Source: Lentibacillus sp. Marseille-P4043
GTDB taxonomy: Bacteria; Bacillota; Bacilli; Bacillales; Amphibacillaceae
Reading direction: 5' to 3'
DNA length: 64,000 nt
Assembly (NCBI RefSeq): GCF_900258515.1
Contig: NZ_LT984884.1
Coordinates: 2,079,352-2,143,351, forward strand
Shown piece after piece: positions 8,927 through 20,368 of the stretch (positions within the stretch are counted from its first letter, which is position 1; the number at the start of each line of letters is the position of its first letter). A model generated the notes under the pieces. It searched no databases. It had not been told where the DNA came from and worked only from the letters and a program-made list of their open reading frames with translations. Position numbers and translations under genes: made by a program.

Positions 8927-9862
8927 TTAAACCATCAACCATATGCCGCAAGCAAATAATAATCCAAAGGCCCAATGATGCCATGCAGCCCATTTCATAC
9001 CTTCACGTTCCTCATTACGTTTAGCTCCTAGGCGAAAAGACCAACGTAATTTCATGGCTAATGGAAATGCAAATAGGACCACGCTAGATGTCCATGAAAC
9101 AATGCCACTAAGAATCGCCCCAAACACCCAAAGGTAGGAAAGAATAAGTAAAGATTTTAACAGAATAACAGCTTTCTTGCGCCCTAACAGGATTCCAAGT
9201 GTATGTCTAAATGATCGGTCCTTTTCGATGTCACGTATATTGTTAGTTAAAATCATGGACGCTATAAGTAGTGCAAATGTGATAGAAACAGTAAGAATCT
9301 GGCTGTTGACTAGGTTACCTTGAACAACATATGCCAAAATTGTCGTCGCAAGACCAAGAAAACAAGCTGCCACAAGTTCACCTAAACCGACCGAACACAA
9401 TGGACGTGGCCCTGCGGAATAAAAGTAGCCGAACAGGATTCCAAGTGTTCCAACTAAAATAATCCAAAAACTAGTTTGGGCAGACAACCATATGCCAAGT
9501 ATAATTGCGATAGTAATCAACGTGCTGGCAACAAACGGGATCAAATGGTGTGCAGGTCTATGTAGAGACGATTGCCCTTCAGCTAAAACCCATTTTTCCT
9601 TGTCCTGACCATGTTTAAAATCGAAATAATCATTTAACATATTTGTTGCTGCTTGAATAAATAAGGTAGCAATTAGTAGTGTAATAAAAATATCAAATTG
9701 GATATGGCCTTTTTCAGCGGCTAATCCAGTTCCAACTAACATTGGACAAATGGTACCAGTAAAAGTCATTGGTCGTGCTAGTTTTATCCAAGAAAAGCGG
9801 TAGTGATATAAATCATTTCTTCTATATGTTGTGCTGATGGTTGTTTTCTTTATAGTAGTCAT
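8927..9862 (-). CDS. UbiA-family prenyltransferase, MenA-like
   Basis: The start at 9860-9862 is chosen because GAGGAG lies 10 bases upstream and overlaps the earlier in-frame ATG. The protein of about 311 residues is a multi-spanning UbiA enzyme with the first Asp-rich motif NDYFDFKHGQD and a second one, NNIRDIEKD. Enzymes of this family attach a polyprenyl chain to an aromatic ring; MenA does this to 1,4-dihydroxy-2-naphthoate in menaquinone synthesis. It lies 34 bp after a CopD-like membrane gene and likely shares its Fnr-type promoter. It may be MenA or a paralogue with another acceptor; no other men genes are nearby. Confidence 0.8.
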   Translation of the reverse strand: MTTIKKTTISTTYRRNDLYHYRFSWIKLARPMTFTGTICPMLVGTGLAAEKGHIQFDIFITLLIATLFIQAATNMLNDYFDFKHGQDKEKWVLAEGQSSLHRPAHHLIPFVASTLITIAIILGIWLSAQTSFWIILVGTLGILFGYFYSAGPRPLCSVGLGELVAACFLGLATTILAYVVQGNLVNSQILTVSITFALLIASMILTNNIRDIEKDRSFRHTLGILLGRKKAVILLKSLLILSYLWVFGAILSGIVSWTSSVVLFAFPLAMKLRWSFRLGAKRNEEREGMKWAAWHHWAFGLLFACGIWLMV

Positions 9863-9896
9863 GTTTTTATCACTCCTCATTAAAATGACAATTCTA

Positions 9897-10397
9897 TTAG
9901 CCTAATAAAACCATACAGATGATTAATGCAATAAATCCAATCACTTCCACCGATTCAGCGACAGTGGTCATTGTCATTGATTTATTCAGTGGTTTCATAT
10001 CGCCTGATTCTGCCTTGTTCCAAATCACATCATCTGCAAACACTTTCATCGATTGCTTATATCCAACAAATACTCCCCAAGCTAGAGTGAAGAGAGCGAT
10101 GACAAGGGCTGTGAACCATATATTTCCATAAGTTGTATTCCAAACATTCTGCCAGTTGTGGATTGGTCCAACAACAGTACCTAGTAAAATCCCCGTAGTA
10201 ATAACGCCAATTCCCGCAGCGGTAAACAACCAATGTGTCCATTGCATAAGTGATGATAAGAATCGTCGTTGTTCAGATATAGACATTTTTTTAACTGTTG
10301 GATAGACACCCCAACCTACAAAGAAAATACCGCCAACCCAAACGATAGCCAGAAGAATGTGTAATCCTAATAGAAGTTGATGAATAAACCAAAACAT
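9897..10397 (-). CDS. CopD-like integral membrane protein
   Basis: The 166-residue protein has four to five hydrophobic helices. The first carries LHILLAIVWVGGIFF, the His-and-Gly pattern seen in CopD/DUF2269-type and other small haem- or copper-related membrane proteins; a second His pair lies at QWTHWLF. The start has a weak AAGG-type site upstream. It is followed by the UbiA prenyltransferase gene in what looks like a two-gene operon driven by an Fnr-type promoter. A role in low-oxygen respiration or haem/quinone handling is inferred from context only. Family assignment is moderate. Confidence 0.65.
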   Translation of the reverse strand: MFWFIHQLLLGLHILLAIVWVGGIFFVGWGVYPTVKKMSISEQRRFLSSLMQWTHWLFTAAGIGVITTGILLGTVVGPIHNWQNVWNTTYGNIWFTALVIALFTLAWGVFVGYKQSMKVFADDVIWNKAESGDMKPLNKSMTMTTVAESVEVIGFIALIICMVLLG

Positions 10398-10430
10398 GGA
10401 AAATCACCTTTTTCTTTGGTGTTTAAGTCC

Positions 10431-10473
10431 ATTATAATCCTGTGTGTGTTGGTGTTGTGTGATATATATCACG
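10431..10473 (-). promoter_or_regulatory. Fnr/Crp-type activated promoter for the CopD-like/prenyltransferase genes
   Basis: TGTGA-N6-TCACG (10458-10473) matches the Fnr box of Bacillus. Reading leftward, a TATAAT -10 element lies at 10431-10436, giving a predicted start near 10424. The box centre (10465.5) is then exactly 41.5 bp upstream, the standard position for class II activation. No good -35 hexamer is present, as expected for an activated promoter. The rest of 10474-10567 shows nothing I can name. Confidence 0.7.
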
Positions 10474-10567
10474 AAAATATCGTGTTCACAATATATTCAA
10501 TATGAGTTCAAGTTGGTTGGGGTTGAGTTTACGACTATAGTTTTATCGCGTTTTATGGCAAAATAAA

Positions 10568-10684
10568 GCTGAAGCTGTTTTTTTAGGGAGTGGACCGATC
10601 ACAAACTTTGCAATGGAAAATGTTATGAAATATCGGGAACAGATAAAAATACAGGCATCAACGAAACGAAAACAATGGGGGTAA
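10568..10684 (+). pseudogene. Remnant of the 3' end of sigL/rpoN (sigma-54)
   Basis: The frame ending in TAA at 10682-10684 encodes a tail with VMKYREQIKIQASTKRKQWG. This resembles the end of sigma-54: RpoN box ARRTVAKYR followed by the terminal I-P-S-S-x-K-R-K-R region. Here the box has decayed to AMENVMKYR, and upstream the frame is closed by TAG at 10538-10540 with no sigma-54 sequence before it. From memory, several Bacillaceae carry rpoN directly before the glutaredoxin and cggR genes, which fits a degenerated copy left in place. The assignment rests on about 25 residues. Confidence 0.6.
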
Positions 10685-10688
10685 GCAC

Positions 10689-10946
10689 ATGTTTAATGTT
10701 ATCTTTTATACAAAAGAAAATTGTTCATTATGTGAGGATGCACACTCACTTCTCAATTTACTTCAACATGATTATTCGTTTACAATTGAAGAACGGGATA
10801 TCTATACCAACGATGAGTGGTTAGAAAAATATCAATTGTTAATACCTTATGTAAAAATAAACACAACCGAATTGAATTGTGAACAAATAAATTATGACTC
10901 ACTTGAACGTGTATTAAAAGAGGCGAACGGTAAGCATAATAGTTGA
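10689..10946 (+). CDS. Glutaredoxin-family protein (DUF836-like)
   Basis: The 85-residue protein has a thioredoxin fold start (VIFYTKENCSLCEDAHSLL) with the redox motif CSLC at residues 13-16 and the cis-Pro region LIPYVKI. Small proteins of this type lie immediately upstream of cggR in several Bacillaceae. The start follows a G-rich stretch (GGGGG) and lies 5 bp after the end of the sigL remnant. Its partner is unknown; a disulfide reductase or chaperone role is inferred from the motif. Confidence 0.8.
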   Translation: MFNVIFYTKENCSLCEDAHSLLNLLQHDYSFTIEERDIYTNDEWLEKYQLLIPYVKINTTELNCEQINYDSLERVLKEANGKHNS

Positions 10947-10953
10947 ATTAATT

Positions 10954-10981
10954 TTGCATTATGATAATATAAAAATATACA
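10954..10981 (+). promoter_or_regulatory. Probable sigma-A promoter upstream of cggR
   Basis: TTGCAT (10954-10959) and TATACA (10976-10981) are spaced 16 bp apart. Transcription would start near 10988, about 27 bp before the CggR operator, so a bound repressor would act as a roadblock. Confidence 0.5.
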
Positions 10982-11014
10982 AAATAATTGTTTGTGTATT
11001 TTTTTTGCTCTGTG

Positions 11015-11050
11015 CGGGACATAATATGACCATCCGGGACATTATTGATC
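11015..11050 (+). promoter_or_regulatory. CggR operator
   Basis: The sequence follows the known CggR operator layout of two direct repeats: CGGGAC-N6-TGAC-N4-CGGGAC-N6-GATC. It lies 20 bp before the cggR start codon, so CggR should repress its own operon until fructose-1,6-bisphosphate binds it. Confidence 0.85.
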
Positions 11051-11069
11051 CAATAAAGGAGCTTTATTG

Positions 11070-12098
11070 ATGAGAGCTTTAATAGATTTACAAAAGAAAT
11101 TATACCCAGACCTGCTTCATGTTATGCAACAGCGTTATTCCATTCTAAACAGTGTTAGTCTTTTTCAACCAATAGGGAGGAGAGGGCTTGCGGAACATGT
11201 AGCTCTTTCGGAACGTATTGTTCGGGCAGAGGTTGATTTTTTACATAACCAAGGTTTGCTCAATATAACAACAAAAGGAATGCTTATCACGGAAGAGGGA
11301 AAAGTAGTAGTGGATCAACTTGCTGTCTTTATGAAAGAAGTAATGGGTCTGAGTGTTTTAGAAGAGCAATTAAAGGATAAATTACATGTAGAGCAAGTGA
11401 TGGTTGTTCCGGGTAATAGCGACAACGAATCTTGGGTAAAACAAGAAATGGGAAAAGCGTGTGTATCGTTTTTTAATTCAACTGTTGCTGCTGATCAAAC
11501 AATTGCAGTCACTGGTGGTACAACGATGGCTGCAGTGGCACAAGCAATGACCCCTAGTGATATTTCGGGTCCGTGTCTATTTGTCCCTGCGCGAGGTGGT
11601 ATCGGAGAGAAGGTAGAAAATCAAGCGAACACGATCGTTGCGGAAATGGCTCGAAAAACAAATGGTGATTATCGAATGCTTTATGTACCTGATCCGTTAA
11701 GTGAAACATCCTACCATACAATGCTTCGTGAGCCATCAATCAATGAAATTTTAGAGTTGATTCGCAAATCAGATGTTGTTTTACATGGGATTGGTGACGC
11801 ATTAACAATGGCGAAGCGCCGCAAAACTGGAAATGAGATCATGCGGCAATTGGCTGATAAGCATGCAGTAGGTGAAGCTTTTGGTTATTACTTCAATAAG
11901 GCAGGTGATGTCGTCTACAAAGTACGAACAATCGGCATCCAACTAGAAGATCTCGATTCAGCTAAATGTGTGATCACCGTCGCTGGTGGAAGTTCCAAGG
12001 CACAAGCAATCGCTTCCTATTTCGAACAAGGTAAGAGTGATTTATTTATTACTGACGAAGCGGCAGCAGAGCAGATATTAGGGGATGAATCCCTTTAA
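11070..12098 (+). CDS. cggR: Central glycolytic genes regulator CggR (SorC family)
   Basis: The 342-residue protein has an N-terminal winged HTH (about residues 20-80, including LAEHVALSERIVRAEVDFL) and a SorC-type sugar-phosphate binding domain with VTGGTTMAAVAQAM, LFVPARGG and HGIGDALTMAKRR. CggR is known to repress gapA and the following genes and to be released by fructose-1,6-bisphosphate. The ATG at 11070 is chosen over the TTG at 11067, with AAGGAG 8 bases before it. It is the first gene of the glycolytic cluster and has its own operator just upstream. Confidence 0.96.
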   Translation: MRALIDLQKKLYPDLLHVMQQRYSILNSVSLFQPIGRRGLAEHVALSERIVRAEVDFLHNQGLLNITTKGMLITEEGKVVVDQLAVFMKEVMGLSVLEEQLKDKLHVEQVMVVPGNSDNESWVKQEMGKACVSFFNSTVAADQTIAVTGGTTMAAVAQAMTPSDISGPCLFVPARGGIGEKVENQANTIVAEMARKTNGDYRMLYVPDPLSETSYHTMLREPSINEILELIRKSDVVLHGIGDALTMAKRRKTGNEIMRQLADKHAVGEAFGYYFNKAGDVVYKVRTIGIQLEDLDSAKCVITVAGGSSKAQAIASYFEQGKSDLFITDEAAAEQILGDESL

Positions 12099-12132
12099 AT
12101 ATATTGTAATAAAAATTGAAATAATACTTTAG

Positions 12133-13152
<1,020 letters not shown>

Positions 13153-13171
13153 GAAACATTTAAGCTATAAT

Positions 13172-13202
13172 GGAGGAGGATATGTTTTTCCTCCTCCTTT
13201 TT
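13172..13202 (+). terminator. Terminator or attenuator between gapA and pgk
   Basis: GGAGGAGGA and TCCTCCTCC form a 9-bp stem followed by TTTTT. It would end or thin the cggR-gapA transcript before pgk. Confidence 0.8.
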
Positions 13203-13332
13203 CAAGATTAAAATAAAAAAATGAGTTTTTTTGTTATGACGTTGTCTAAGCCTTTGTTCTTACGGTTAAAAAAGGCTTTCTAAGGGAAAAACAAAGTCGA
13301 TACATATTATTATTCAAGGGAGGCTTTCAGTT

Positions 13333-14514
13333 ATGAATAAAAAAACACTGCAAGACCTTGAGTTACAAGGAAAAAAGGTCTTTTGTCGCGTGGATTTCAA
13401 TGTGCCAATGAAAGATGGCAAAGTAACGGATGATACACGTATAAAAGCAGCATTACCGACAATTAATTATTTAACGGAACATGGCGCAATCGTTATTTTA
13501 GCAAGCCACCTTGGGCGACCTAAAGGTGAAGTAGTTGAAGAATTACGCTTAGATCCAGTTGCAGACCGACTAAGCGATCTTACGGAAAAAGATGTTGTTA
13601 AAACAGATGCAGTCTATGGTGCAGAAGTAAATGAAGCAATTTCTCAACTAAGCGATGGGGATATCCTGCTAATTGAAAATGTACGTTTTGATCCAGGAGA
13701 AGAAAAAAACGATCCGGCATTAGTGGATGAATTTTCAGCTATGGCAGATATGTATGTAAATGATGCGTTTGGGGCTGCACATCGAGCACATGCTTCGACA
13801 ACCGGTGTTGCGGAAAAATTACCTGCAGCAGCTGGTTTTCTTATGGAGAAAGAAATCAATGTACTTGGGAAGGCGCTAGCGGAGCCTGAGCGCCCGTTTA
13901 CTGCTATTATTGGTGGAGCAAAAGTAAAAGATAAAATCAATGTCATCGACAATCTTTTAGATAAAGTAGATAATTTAATTATTGGCGGTGGACTTGCTTA
14001 TACGTTTATTAAAGCGCAAGGGCACGAAATTGGTAAATCATTATTAGAAGAAGATAAAATTGATTTAGCTAAGCAATTTATGAAAAAAGCTGAAGACAAG
14101 GGTGTTCGTTTCGTGTTACCAGTCGACGTTGTTGTTGCTGATGACTTTTCAGAAGATGCTAATACTAAAATCGTTGCAATTGACCAAATTCCAGCTGACT
14201 GGGAAGCATTGGATATTGGACCTGAAACACGGGAATTGTACAGCGAAATTGTTGGAGATTCAAAGCTTATCATTTGGAATGGTCCAATGGGCGTTTTTGA
14301 ATTGAATGCCTTCGCCGGCGGTACAATGGCAGTTGCTGAAGCATTAGCGAACACAGGAGGCTATACCGTAATTGGTGGTGGTGATTCAGCTGCTGCTGTT
14401 GAAAAATTTGATCTAGCAGAAAAAATGGACCATGTTTCAACTGGTGGTGGAGCATCATTAGAATTTATGGAAGGAAAAGAACTTCCAGGTGTACAAGCAC
14501 TAGATGAAAAATAA
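13333..14514 (+). CDS. pgk: Phosphoglycerate kinase
   Basis: The 393-residue enzyme transfers phosphate from 1,3-bisphosphoglycerate to ADP. Substrate-binding motifs are clear: [22 protein letters not shown] and [16 protein letters not shown] [14 protein letters not shown]; the nucleotide loop reads [12 protein letters not shown] near the C-terminus. Start and GGGAGG site are unambiguous. The 180-bp gap before it contains the gapA terminator and possibly a weak promoter. Confidence 0.97.
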   Translation: MNKKTLQDLELQGKKVFCRVDFNVPMKDGKVTDDTRIKAALPTINYLTEHGAIVILASHLGRPKGEVVEELRLDPVADRLSDLTEKDVVKTDAVYGAEVNEAISQLSDGDILLIENVRFDPGEEKNDPALVDEFSAMADMYVNDAFGAAHRAHASTTGVAEKLPAAAGFLMEKEINVLGKALAEPERPFTAIIGGAKVKDKINVIDNLLDKVDNLIIGGGLAYTFIKAQGHEIGKSLLEEDKIDLAKQFMKKAEDKGVRFVLPVDVVVADDFSEDANTKIVAIDQIPADWEALDIGPETRELYSEIVGDSKLIIWNGPMGVFELNAFAGGTMAVAEALANTGGYTVIGGGDSAAAVEKFDLAEKMDHVSTGGGASLEFMEGKELPGVQALDEK

Positions 14515-14534
14515 CTTTTAGATGGGGTGAGACG

Positions 14535-15293
14535 ATGCGGAAGAATGTTATCGCAGGAAATTGGAAGATGAACAAGGTATTGTCAGAGGCAAATCAATTC
14601 GTTGAGGATGTTGCGAAAAAGGCTCCAGAAAGTGATCGTGTAGAAACGATAGTTTGTGCGCCTTTTCCTTTTTTACCTTCGTTAGTCGAAAAAGCAAAAG
14701 GATCTAGTGTGAAAATTTCTGCACAAAATATGCATTTTGAAAATAATGGGGCATTTACTGGTGAAGTTAGCCCAGTTATGCTAAACGATTTAGGTGTTAC
14801 ACATGTTGTGCTGGGCCACTCAGAACGTCGGGAATATTTTGCGGAAACGAATGAAACGGTAAATAAAAAGACCCATGCAGCATTTAATCATGATCTAGTT
14901 CCAATTATCTGTGTTGGTGAAACACTTGAACAGCGTGAGGCAAATGAGACAATGAACCATGTGGAAAATCAAGTTACGGAAGCACTCAAAGGTTTGACCA
15001 ATGAACAAGTTACTCAAACGATTATTGCTTATGAACCTATTTGGGCAATCGGAACTGGAAAAACTGCAACAAGTGAAGAAGCAAATGAAGTGTGCACCCA
15101 TATACGTAATGTTGTTAAAGGAATTACTTCAGATGAAATTGCTGAAAAAGTGGTTATCCAATATGGCGGAAGCGTTAAACCAGCCAATGTTGACGAACTA
15201 TTAGCGCAGTCAGATATTGATGGTGCATTAGTTGGTGGCGCAAGTCTTGAAGCTGATTCATTTCTTCAGCTCGTGGAGGCAGGTACAAAATGA
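14535..15293 (+). CDS. tpiA: Triosephosphate isomerase
   Basis: The 252-residue TIM barrel interconverts dihydroxyacetone phosphate and glyceraldehyde-3-phosphate. It has NWKMN at the N-terminus (catalytic Lys), VLGHSERRE (catalytic His) and [17 protein letters not shown] (catalytic Glu and mobile loop). It lies 20 bp after pgk; its stop overlaps the next start as ATGA, so translation is coupled to gpmI. Confidence 0.97.
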   Translation: MRKNVIAGNWKMNKVLSEANQFVEDVAKKAPESDRVETIVCAPFPFLPSLVEKAKGSSVKISAQNMHFENNGAFTGEVSPVMLNDLGVTHVVLGHSERREYFAETNETVNKKTHAAFNHDLVPIICVGETLEQREANETMNHVENQVTEALKGLTNEQVTQTIIAYEPIWAIGTGKTATSEEANEVCTHIRNVVKGITSDEIAEKVVIQYGGSVKPANVDELLAQSDIDGALVGGASLEADSFLQLVEAGTK

Positions 15294-16825
15294 GTCAAGA
15301 TAAATTAGCTGCATTTATTATTTTAGACGGATTTGGTATTCGTGGGGAAGAAAAAGGGAATGCAGTAAAACAAGCCAATAAACCAAATTTTGATCGACTT
15401 TGGAAAAAATATCCGCACAATCAATTAGAGGCAAGCGGTGAAGCAGTAGGATTACCTGAAGGTCAAATGGGTAATTCGGAAGTTGGTCATCTAAATATTG
15501 GTGCAGGACGAATTGTTTACCAAAGCTTAACAAGGGTAAACCTATCCATTAAAGAAGGAGACTTTTTCGAAAAGGGTGCCTTTGTTAAATCAATGCAACA
15601 TGCGAAAGAGCACAATAAGGCATTACACATATTTGGCTTACTGTCTGACGGTGGAGTCCATAGTCACATTAGCCATCTGTTCGCACTTTTAAAGTTGGCA
15701 AAAGAACAAGAACTCGAAAATGTTTATGTGCACGCGTTTTTAGATGGGCGTGATGTAGGTCCGCAAACTGCAAAAGAATTTATCAAACAAACAGAAGACA
15801 AAATGAGCGAGTATGGTGTTGGAAAATTTGCCACGATTTCTGGTCGTTATTATTCGATGGACCGTGATAAACGCTGGGACCGCGTAAAAAAAGCGTATGA
15901 TGCGATGGTTTATGGAAAAGGACCAGCCTATCAAGATCCATACGAACTAGTTGATGACTCCTATGAAAATGGCATTTATGACGAGTTTGTAATACCTTCT
16001 GTTATCACAGATGAAAATGGAAAGCCAAATGCTACCATTGAAGATGAAGATTCTATTATTTTCTACAATTTCCGGCCTGATCGTGCTATCCAGATTTCCC
16101 GAACATTTGCTAATGAGGATTTTCATGATTTTGACCGTGGTGATGGGGTTCCAAAAAATCTTGACTTTGTCATGTTGACGAATTTTAGTGAATCTGTCGA
16201 CGGTTATGTAGCGTATGAACCAGTGAATTTAGACAATACAATTGGAGAAGTACTTTCGCAAAACGACATGAACCAATTGCGTATTGCCGAAACGGAAAAA
16301 TACCCACACGTAACATTCTTCATGAGTGGTGGTCGCGAGCAGGAATTTCCTGGTGAAAAACGAATACTGATCGATTCACCAAAAGTAGCCACATACGATC
16401 TGAAGCCGGAAATGAGTGTTTACGAAGTGACGGATGCATTATTGGACGAACTTGATACTGGTGAACAAAATGCTATTATCTTGAACTTTGCCAATCCTGA
16501 TATGGTCGGGCATTCTGGTAAACTTGAACCGACGATTAAAGCAATTGAAGCGGTTGATGAATGTTTAGGTAAAGTAGTTGATAAAATTACTGGACTTGGT
16601 GGACATGCCATTATCTTTGCGGATCACGGGAATTCAGATGAAGTTGTAACAATTGAAGGAAAGCCAATGACAGCACATACAACAAATCCTGTTCCAGTTA
16701 TTGTTACGAAAGATAATGCTGAACTAAGAGATGGTGGTATTTTAGCTGATTTAGCGCCAACCATGCTTGATTTATTAGATGTTGAAAAACCAAAAGAAAT
16801 GACTGGCGAATCGTTAATCAAATAG
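15290..16825 (+). CDS. gpmI: 2,3-bisphosphoglycerate-independent phosphoglycerate mutase
   Basis: The 511-residue Mn-dependent enzyme converts 3- to 2-phosphoglycerate through a phosphoserine in [17 protein letters not shown] (Ser near residue 62). The alkaline-phosphatase-like metal ligands include ILDGFG at the N-terminus, NPDMVGHSG and [10 protein letters not shown]. Length matches the family. It is the fourth enzyme of the operon and precedes eno by 36 bp. Confidence 0.97.
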   Translation: MSQDKLAAFIILDGFGIRGEEKGNAVKQANKPNFDRLWKKYPHNQLEASGEAVGLPEGQMGNSEVGHLNIGAGRIVYQSLTRVNLSIKEGDFFEKGAFVKSMQHAKEHNKALHIFGLLSDGGVHSHISHLFALLKLAKEQELENVYVHAFLDGRDVGPQTAKEFIKQTEDKMSEYGVGKFATISGRYYSMDRDKRWDRVKKAYDAMVYGKGPAYQDPYELVDDSYENGIYDEFVIPSVITDENGKPNATIEDEDSIIFYNFRPDRAIQISRTFANEDFHDFDRGDGVPKNLDFVMLTNFSESVDGYVAYEPVNLDNTIGEVLSQNDMNQLRIAETEKYPHVTFFMSGGREQEFPGEKRILIDSPKVATYDLKPEMSVYEVTDALLDELDTGEQNAIILNFANPDMVGHSGKLEPTIKAIEAVDECLGKVVDKITGLGGHAIIFADHGNSDEVVTIEGKPMTAHTTNPVPVIVTKDNAELRDGGILADLAPTMLDLLDVEKPKEMTGESLIK

Positions 16826-16831
16826 TTTTAG

Positions 16832-18148
<1,317 letters not shown>

Positions 18149-18198
18149 ATGATGTAGAGAAATATGCTGGTTTAATGGAGTTAACAGGATACAAAATA

Positions 18199-18241
18199 AA
18201 TGCTATCTATTTATGATTAACATGAATAGATAGCATTTTTA
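18199..18241 (+). terminator. Terminator after eno
   Basis: A 13-bp stem (AATGCTATCTATT and its complement) is followed by TTTTT. Confidence 0.9.
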
Positions 18242-18385
18242 AATTGGGTTAAAAGTTATAGTCTAGGACAATACTAAGAGGCAATAAAATGTAAAGAGGA
18301 ATTATTTTACACTTTGATAAGCTTTTGCATCCGCAATAGTGTGGGGGATGCAGAAATTTTCCTAACAAGAATAGGGAGGCTTTTT

Positions 18386-19342
18386 ATGACTGTAAAGGTT
18401 TTGGTCTTCGGTGATATTGGTATTGATGACACAATTGCACTCATATATGGCTATTTTAAAGAAGAGGTTGATATTGTTGGGGTTGTAGCAGATTATGGAA
18501 ATGTGTCGAAGGACCGGGCAGTAAAAAATGTTCAATACGTATCTAATTTACTCGATATTACAAAGAAGGAAGTTAAGATTATTGGTGGTGCTAATATACC
18601 GTTGAATGGAGAAAAACCAGCATTCTTTCCGGAAATTCATGGGGAATATGGACTTGGGCCGATCATACCACCAGAAAATATGCATGATGGTGTGTTTGAA
18701 AACTTTTTTGAAATCATTAACATTATTAAACAATATCAGGATGAATTAATTGTTGTCAACATTGGTAGACTTACCTCTCTAGCTACGATGTTTATTTTAT
18801 ATCGGAAATTAATGAAAAAGGTTAAGTCTTTTTATATTATGGGAGGAGCATTCTGGGTTCCTGGAAATATTACAGCTGTTTCAGAAGCCAATTTTTATGA
18901 GGATCCTATCGCTGCAAAAACAGTATTAATGTATGCACATAATGTAACAATAATCCCATTAAATGTAACAGAACAGGCAATCGTTACACCGCAGATGGTT
19001 GATTATATTGATTACATCGGTAAAACAAAAATTATAAAACCTATGTTGGATTATTATTATAATTTTTATAAAAAACGGAATCCCAATGTTCAGGGAAGCC
19101 CAGTCCACGACGCCTTAACCTTAATTGCTACCATTCATGAGGAGATGTTTATCTTCAAAAAGTTACCTGTCCATATTGTTCAAAAGAGCGAAGGAATTTC
19201 GAAAGGGCAGAGTATTGCTGATATCCGACCGTATTTAAATCCCAAAAATGAAAAAGGAAAAGAACATCGAATTGCTTTTAAACTGGATTATCCAAAGTTT
19301 TATAAGGAATTTATGTCGGTGATGACAGGAGAATCATTCTAA
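18386..19342 (+). CDS. Nucleoside hydrolase (IU-nucleoside hydrolase family)
   Basis: The ATG at 18386 is preferred because AGGGAGG lies upstream; the frame extends further 5' without one. The 318-residue protein has the Asp cluster of this family in a modified form (FGDIGIDDTIAL rather than DTDPGIDD), IVNIGRLTSLA-like VVNIGRLTSLATM, and a C-terminal HDALTLIATI. The family splits nucleosides into base and ribose using a Ca ion. The changed Asp cluster lacks one of the usual residues, so activity or substrate may differ. It stands alone after the eno terminator. Confidence 0.8.
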   Translation: MTVKVLVFGDIGIDDTIALIYGYFKEEVDIVGVVADYGNVSKDRAVKNVQYVSNLLDITKKEVKIIGGANIPLNGEKPAFFPEIHGEYGLGPIIPPENMHDGVFENFFEIINIIKQYQDELIVVNIGRLTSLATMFILYRKLMKKVKSFYIMGGAFWVPGNITAVSEANFYEDPIAAKTVLMYAHNVTIIPLNVTEQAIVTPQMVDYIDYIGKTKIIKPMLDYYYNFYKKRNPNVQGSPVHDALTLIATIHEEMFIFKKLPVHIVQKSEGISKGQSIADIRPYLNPKNEKGKEHRIAFKLDYPKFYKEFMSVMTGESF

Positions 19343-19400
19343 ATGGTTCTGTTATGGTGGCACAATATGCTAATCTATTTTTAGGAAATAGATTAATGAG

Positions 19401-19988
19401 GTGAGAACCATCGATATTTTACAGGCAATCAAGGAAAGAAGAAGCACCTTCAGTTTTAGTCCAGAGGAAGTCGATTTGCAAATGTTAAAAGAGATTTTTA
19501 CATACGGATCATGGGCGCCTACCCATTATATGAAAGAATCCTGGAATATTAAACTCTATCAGGGAGAAGGAAAAAAGTCCTTTGTTGATGCGATTATTGC
19601 AAGTTACCAGCGAATCGGCATGCTTAAAGGCGATGATGATCCAAAGACAGTAAAGATGATCGACTCGATGAAACAGTTTTTGTTAGAAATTCCACACCAT
19701 GCGTTAATATTTTTTGAAAAGAATCAAGATCTGATCCGGTATGAAGAGGAGTATTCATCTGTTTGTGCCTTTATTCAAAATTCGCAACTGGCAGCATGGT
19801 CATATGGGGTAGGAATGCTTTGGACGATTACACCCTACATGCACGATCCAGGTTTTGCACACGATATCGGGCTGGATAGTGAAAAAGTGAAGATAGCTGC
19901 TGTTATGCAAATTGGCTATCCGAAACAGACTTCACGAAATAAAGGAAGGACTTCGATTGAAGAGAAGCTTGAGATTATTTCGGAATGA
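19401..19988 (+). CDS. Nitroreductase-family flavoprotein
   Basis: The 195-residue protein has the FMN-binding N-terminus AIKERRSTFSF, the APTHYMKESW loop region and the closing block AAVMQIGYPKQT. Such enzymes reduce nitro groups, quinones or similar substrates with NAD(P)H. The only standard start is GTG at 19401, which sits inside GAGGTG, itself a good ribosome site for the ATC codon at 19410 where the family's usual Met-Asp would begin; the true start is therefore uncertain. The stop codon coincides with the left end of the 20-bp repeat element, which may have replaced the original gene end. Confidence 0.8.
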   Translation: MRTIDILQAIKERRSTFSFSPEEVDLQMLKEIFTYGSWAPTHYMKESWNIKLYQGEGKKSFVDAIIASYQRIGMLKGDDDPKTVKMIDSMKQFLLEIPHHALIFFEKNQDLIRYEEEYSSVCAFIQNSQLAAWSYGVGMLWTITPYMHDPGFAHDIGLDSEKVKIAAVMQIGYPKQTSRNKGRTSIEEKLEIISE

Positions 19989-20300
19989 CTGTTGTTGAGT
20001 GTGGGCGATCGGAATCGACAAGTAGATTGGGCGAAGTATGGAGACATCGGCGCGAAAGCAGAAACATTGGCTCGAGAGTAAAAACATCGGCCGGAGAGCA
20101 GAAACATCGGCGCGAGAATGAAAACATCGGCTCGAGAGCAGAAACATCGGCCGGAGAATGAAAACATCGGCGCGAGAGGAGAAACATCAGCGCGAAAGCA
20201 GAAACATCGGCCGGAGAGCAGAAACATCGGCGTGAGAGGAGAAACATCGGCTCGAGAGGAGAAACATCGGCCGGAGAGTGAAAACATCGGCGGGAGAGCA
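19987..20300. repeat. 20-bp tandem repeat array 1 with a candidate element end
   Basis: From 20041 to 20300 there are 13 units of exactly 20 bp with consensus R-AAACATCGGC-N-S-G-AGAG-N-R, and a degenerate fourteenth follows. Bases 11-14 of successive units cycle through CGCG, CTCG, CCGG, which gives a 60-bp higher-order period. The left flank from 19987 (GACTGTTGTTGAG, later GGGCGAAGTATGG) resembles the inverted ends of the elements at 46951 and 55934. There are no variable spacers, so it is not CRISPR. Long open frames through it are a side effect of a stop-free unit. Confidence 0.9.
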
Positions 20301-20319
20301 GAAACATCAACAAGGAGAT

Positions 20320-20358
20320 TAAAACCCCACTTGGATATCCATATCCGAGTGGGGTTTC
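20320..20358. terminator. Bidirectional terminator, ptsI side
   Basis: AAACCCCACT and AGTGGGGTTT flank an inner stem GGATAT/ATATCC. It lies between the convergent repeat array and ptsI. Confidence 0.8.
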
Positions 20359-20368
20359 ACTTCATAAT

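Noticed and set aside
20041..20300. CRISPR array
   Set aside because: The repeats are contiguous 20-mers without unique spacers, and there are no cas genes in the window.
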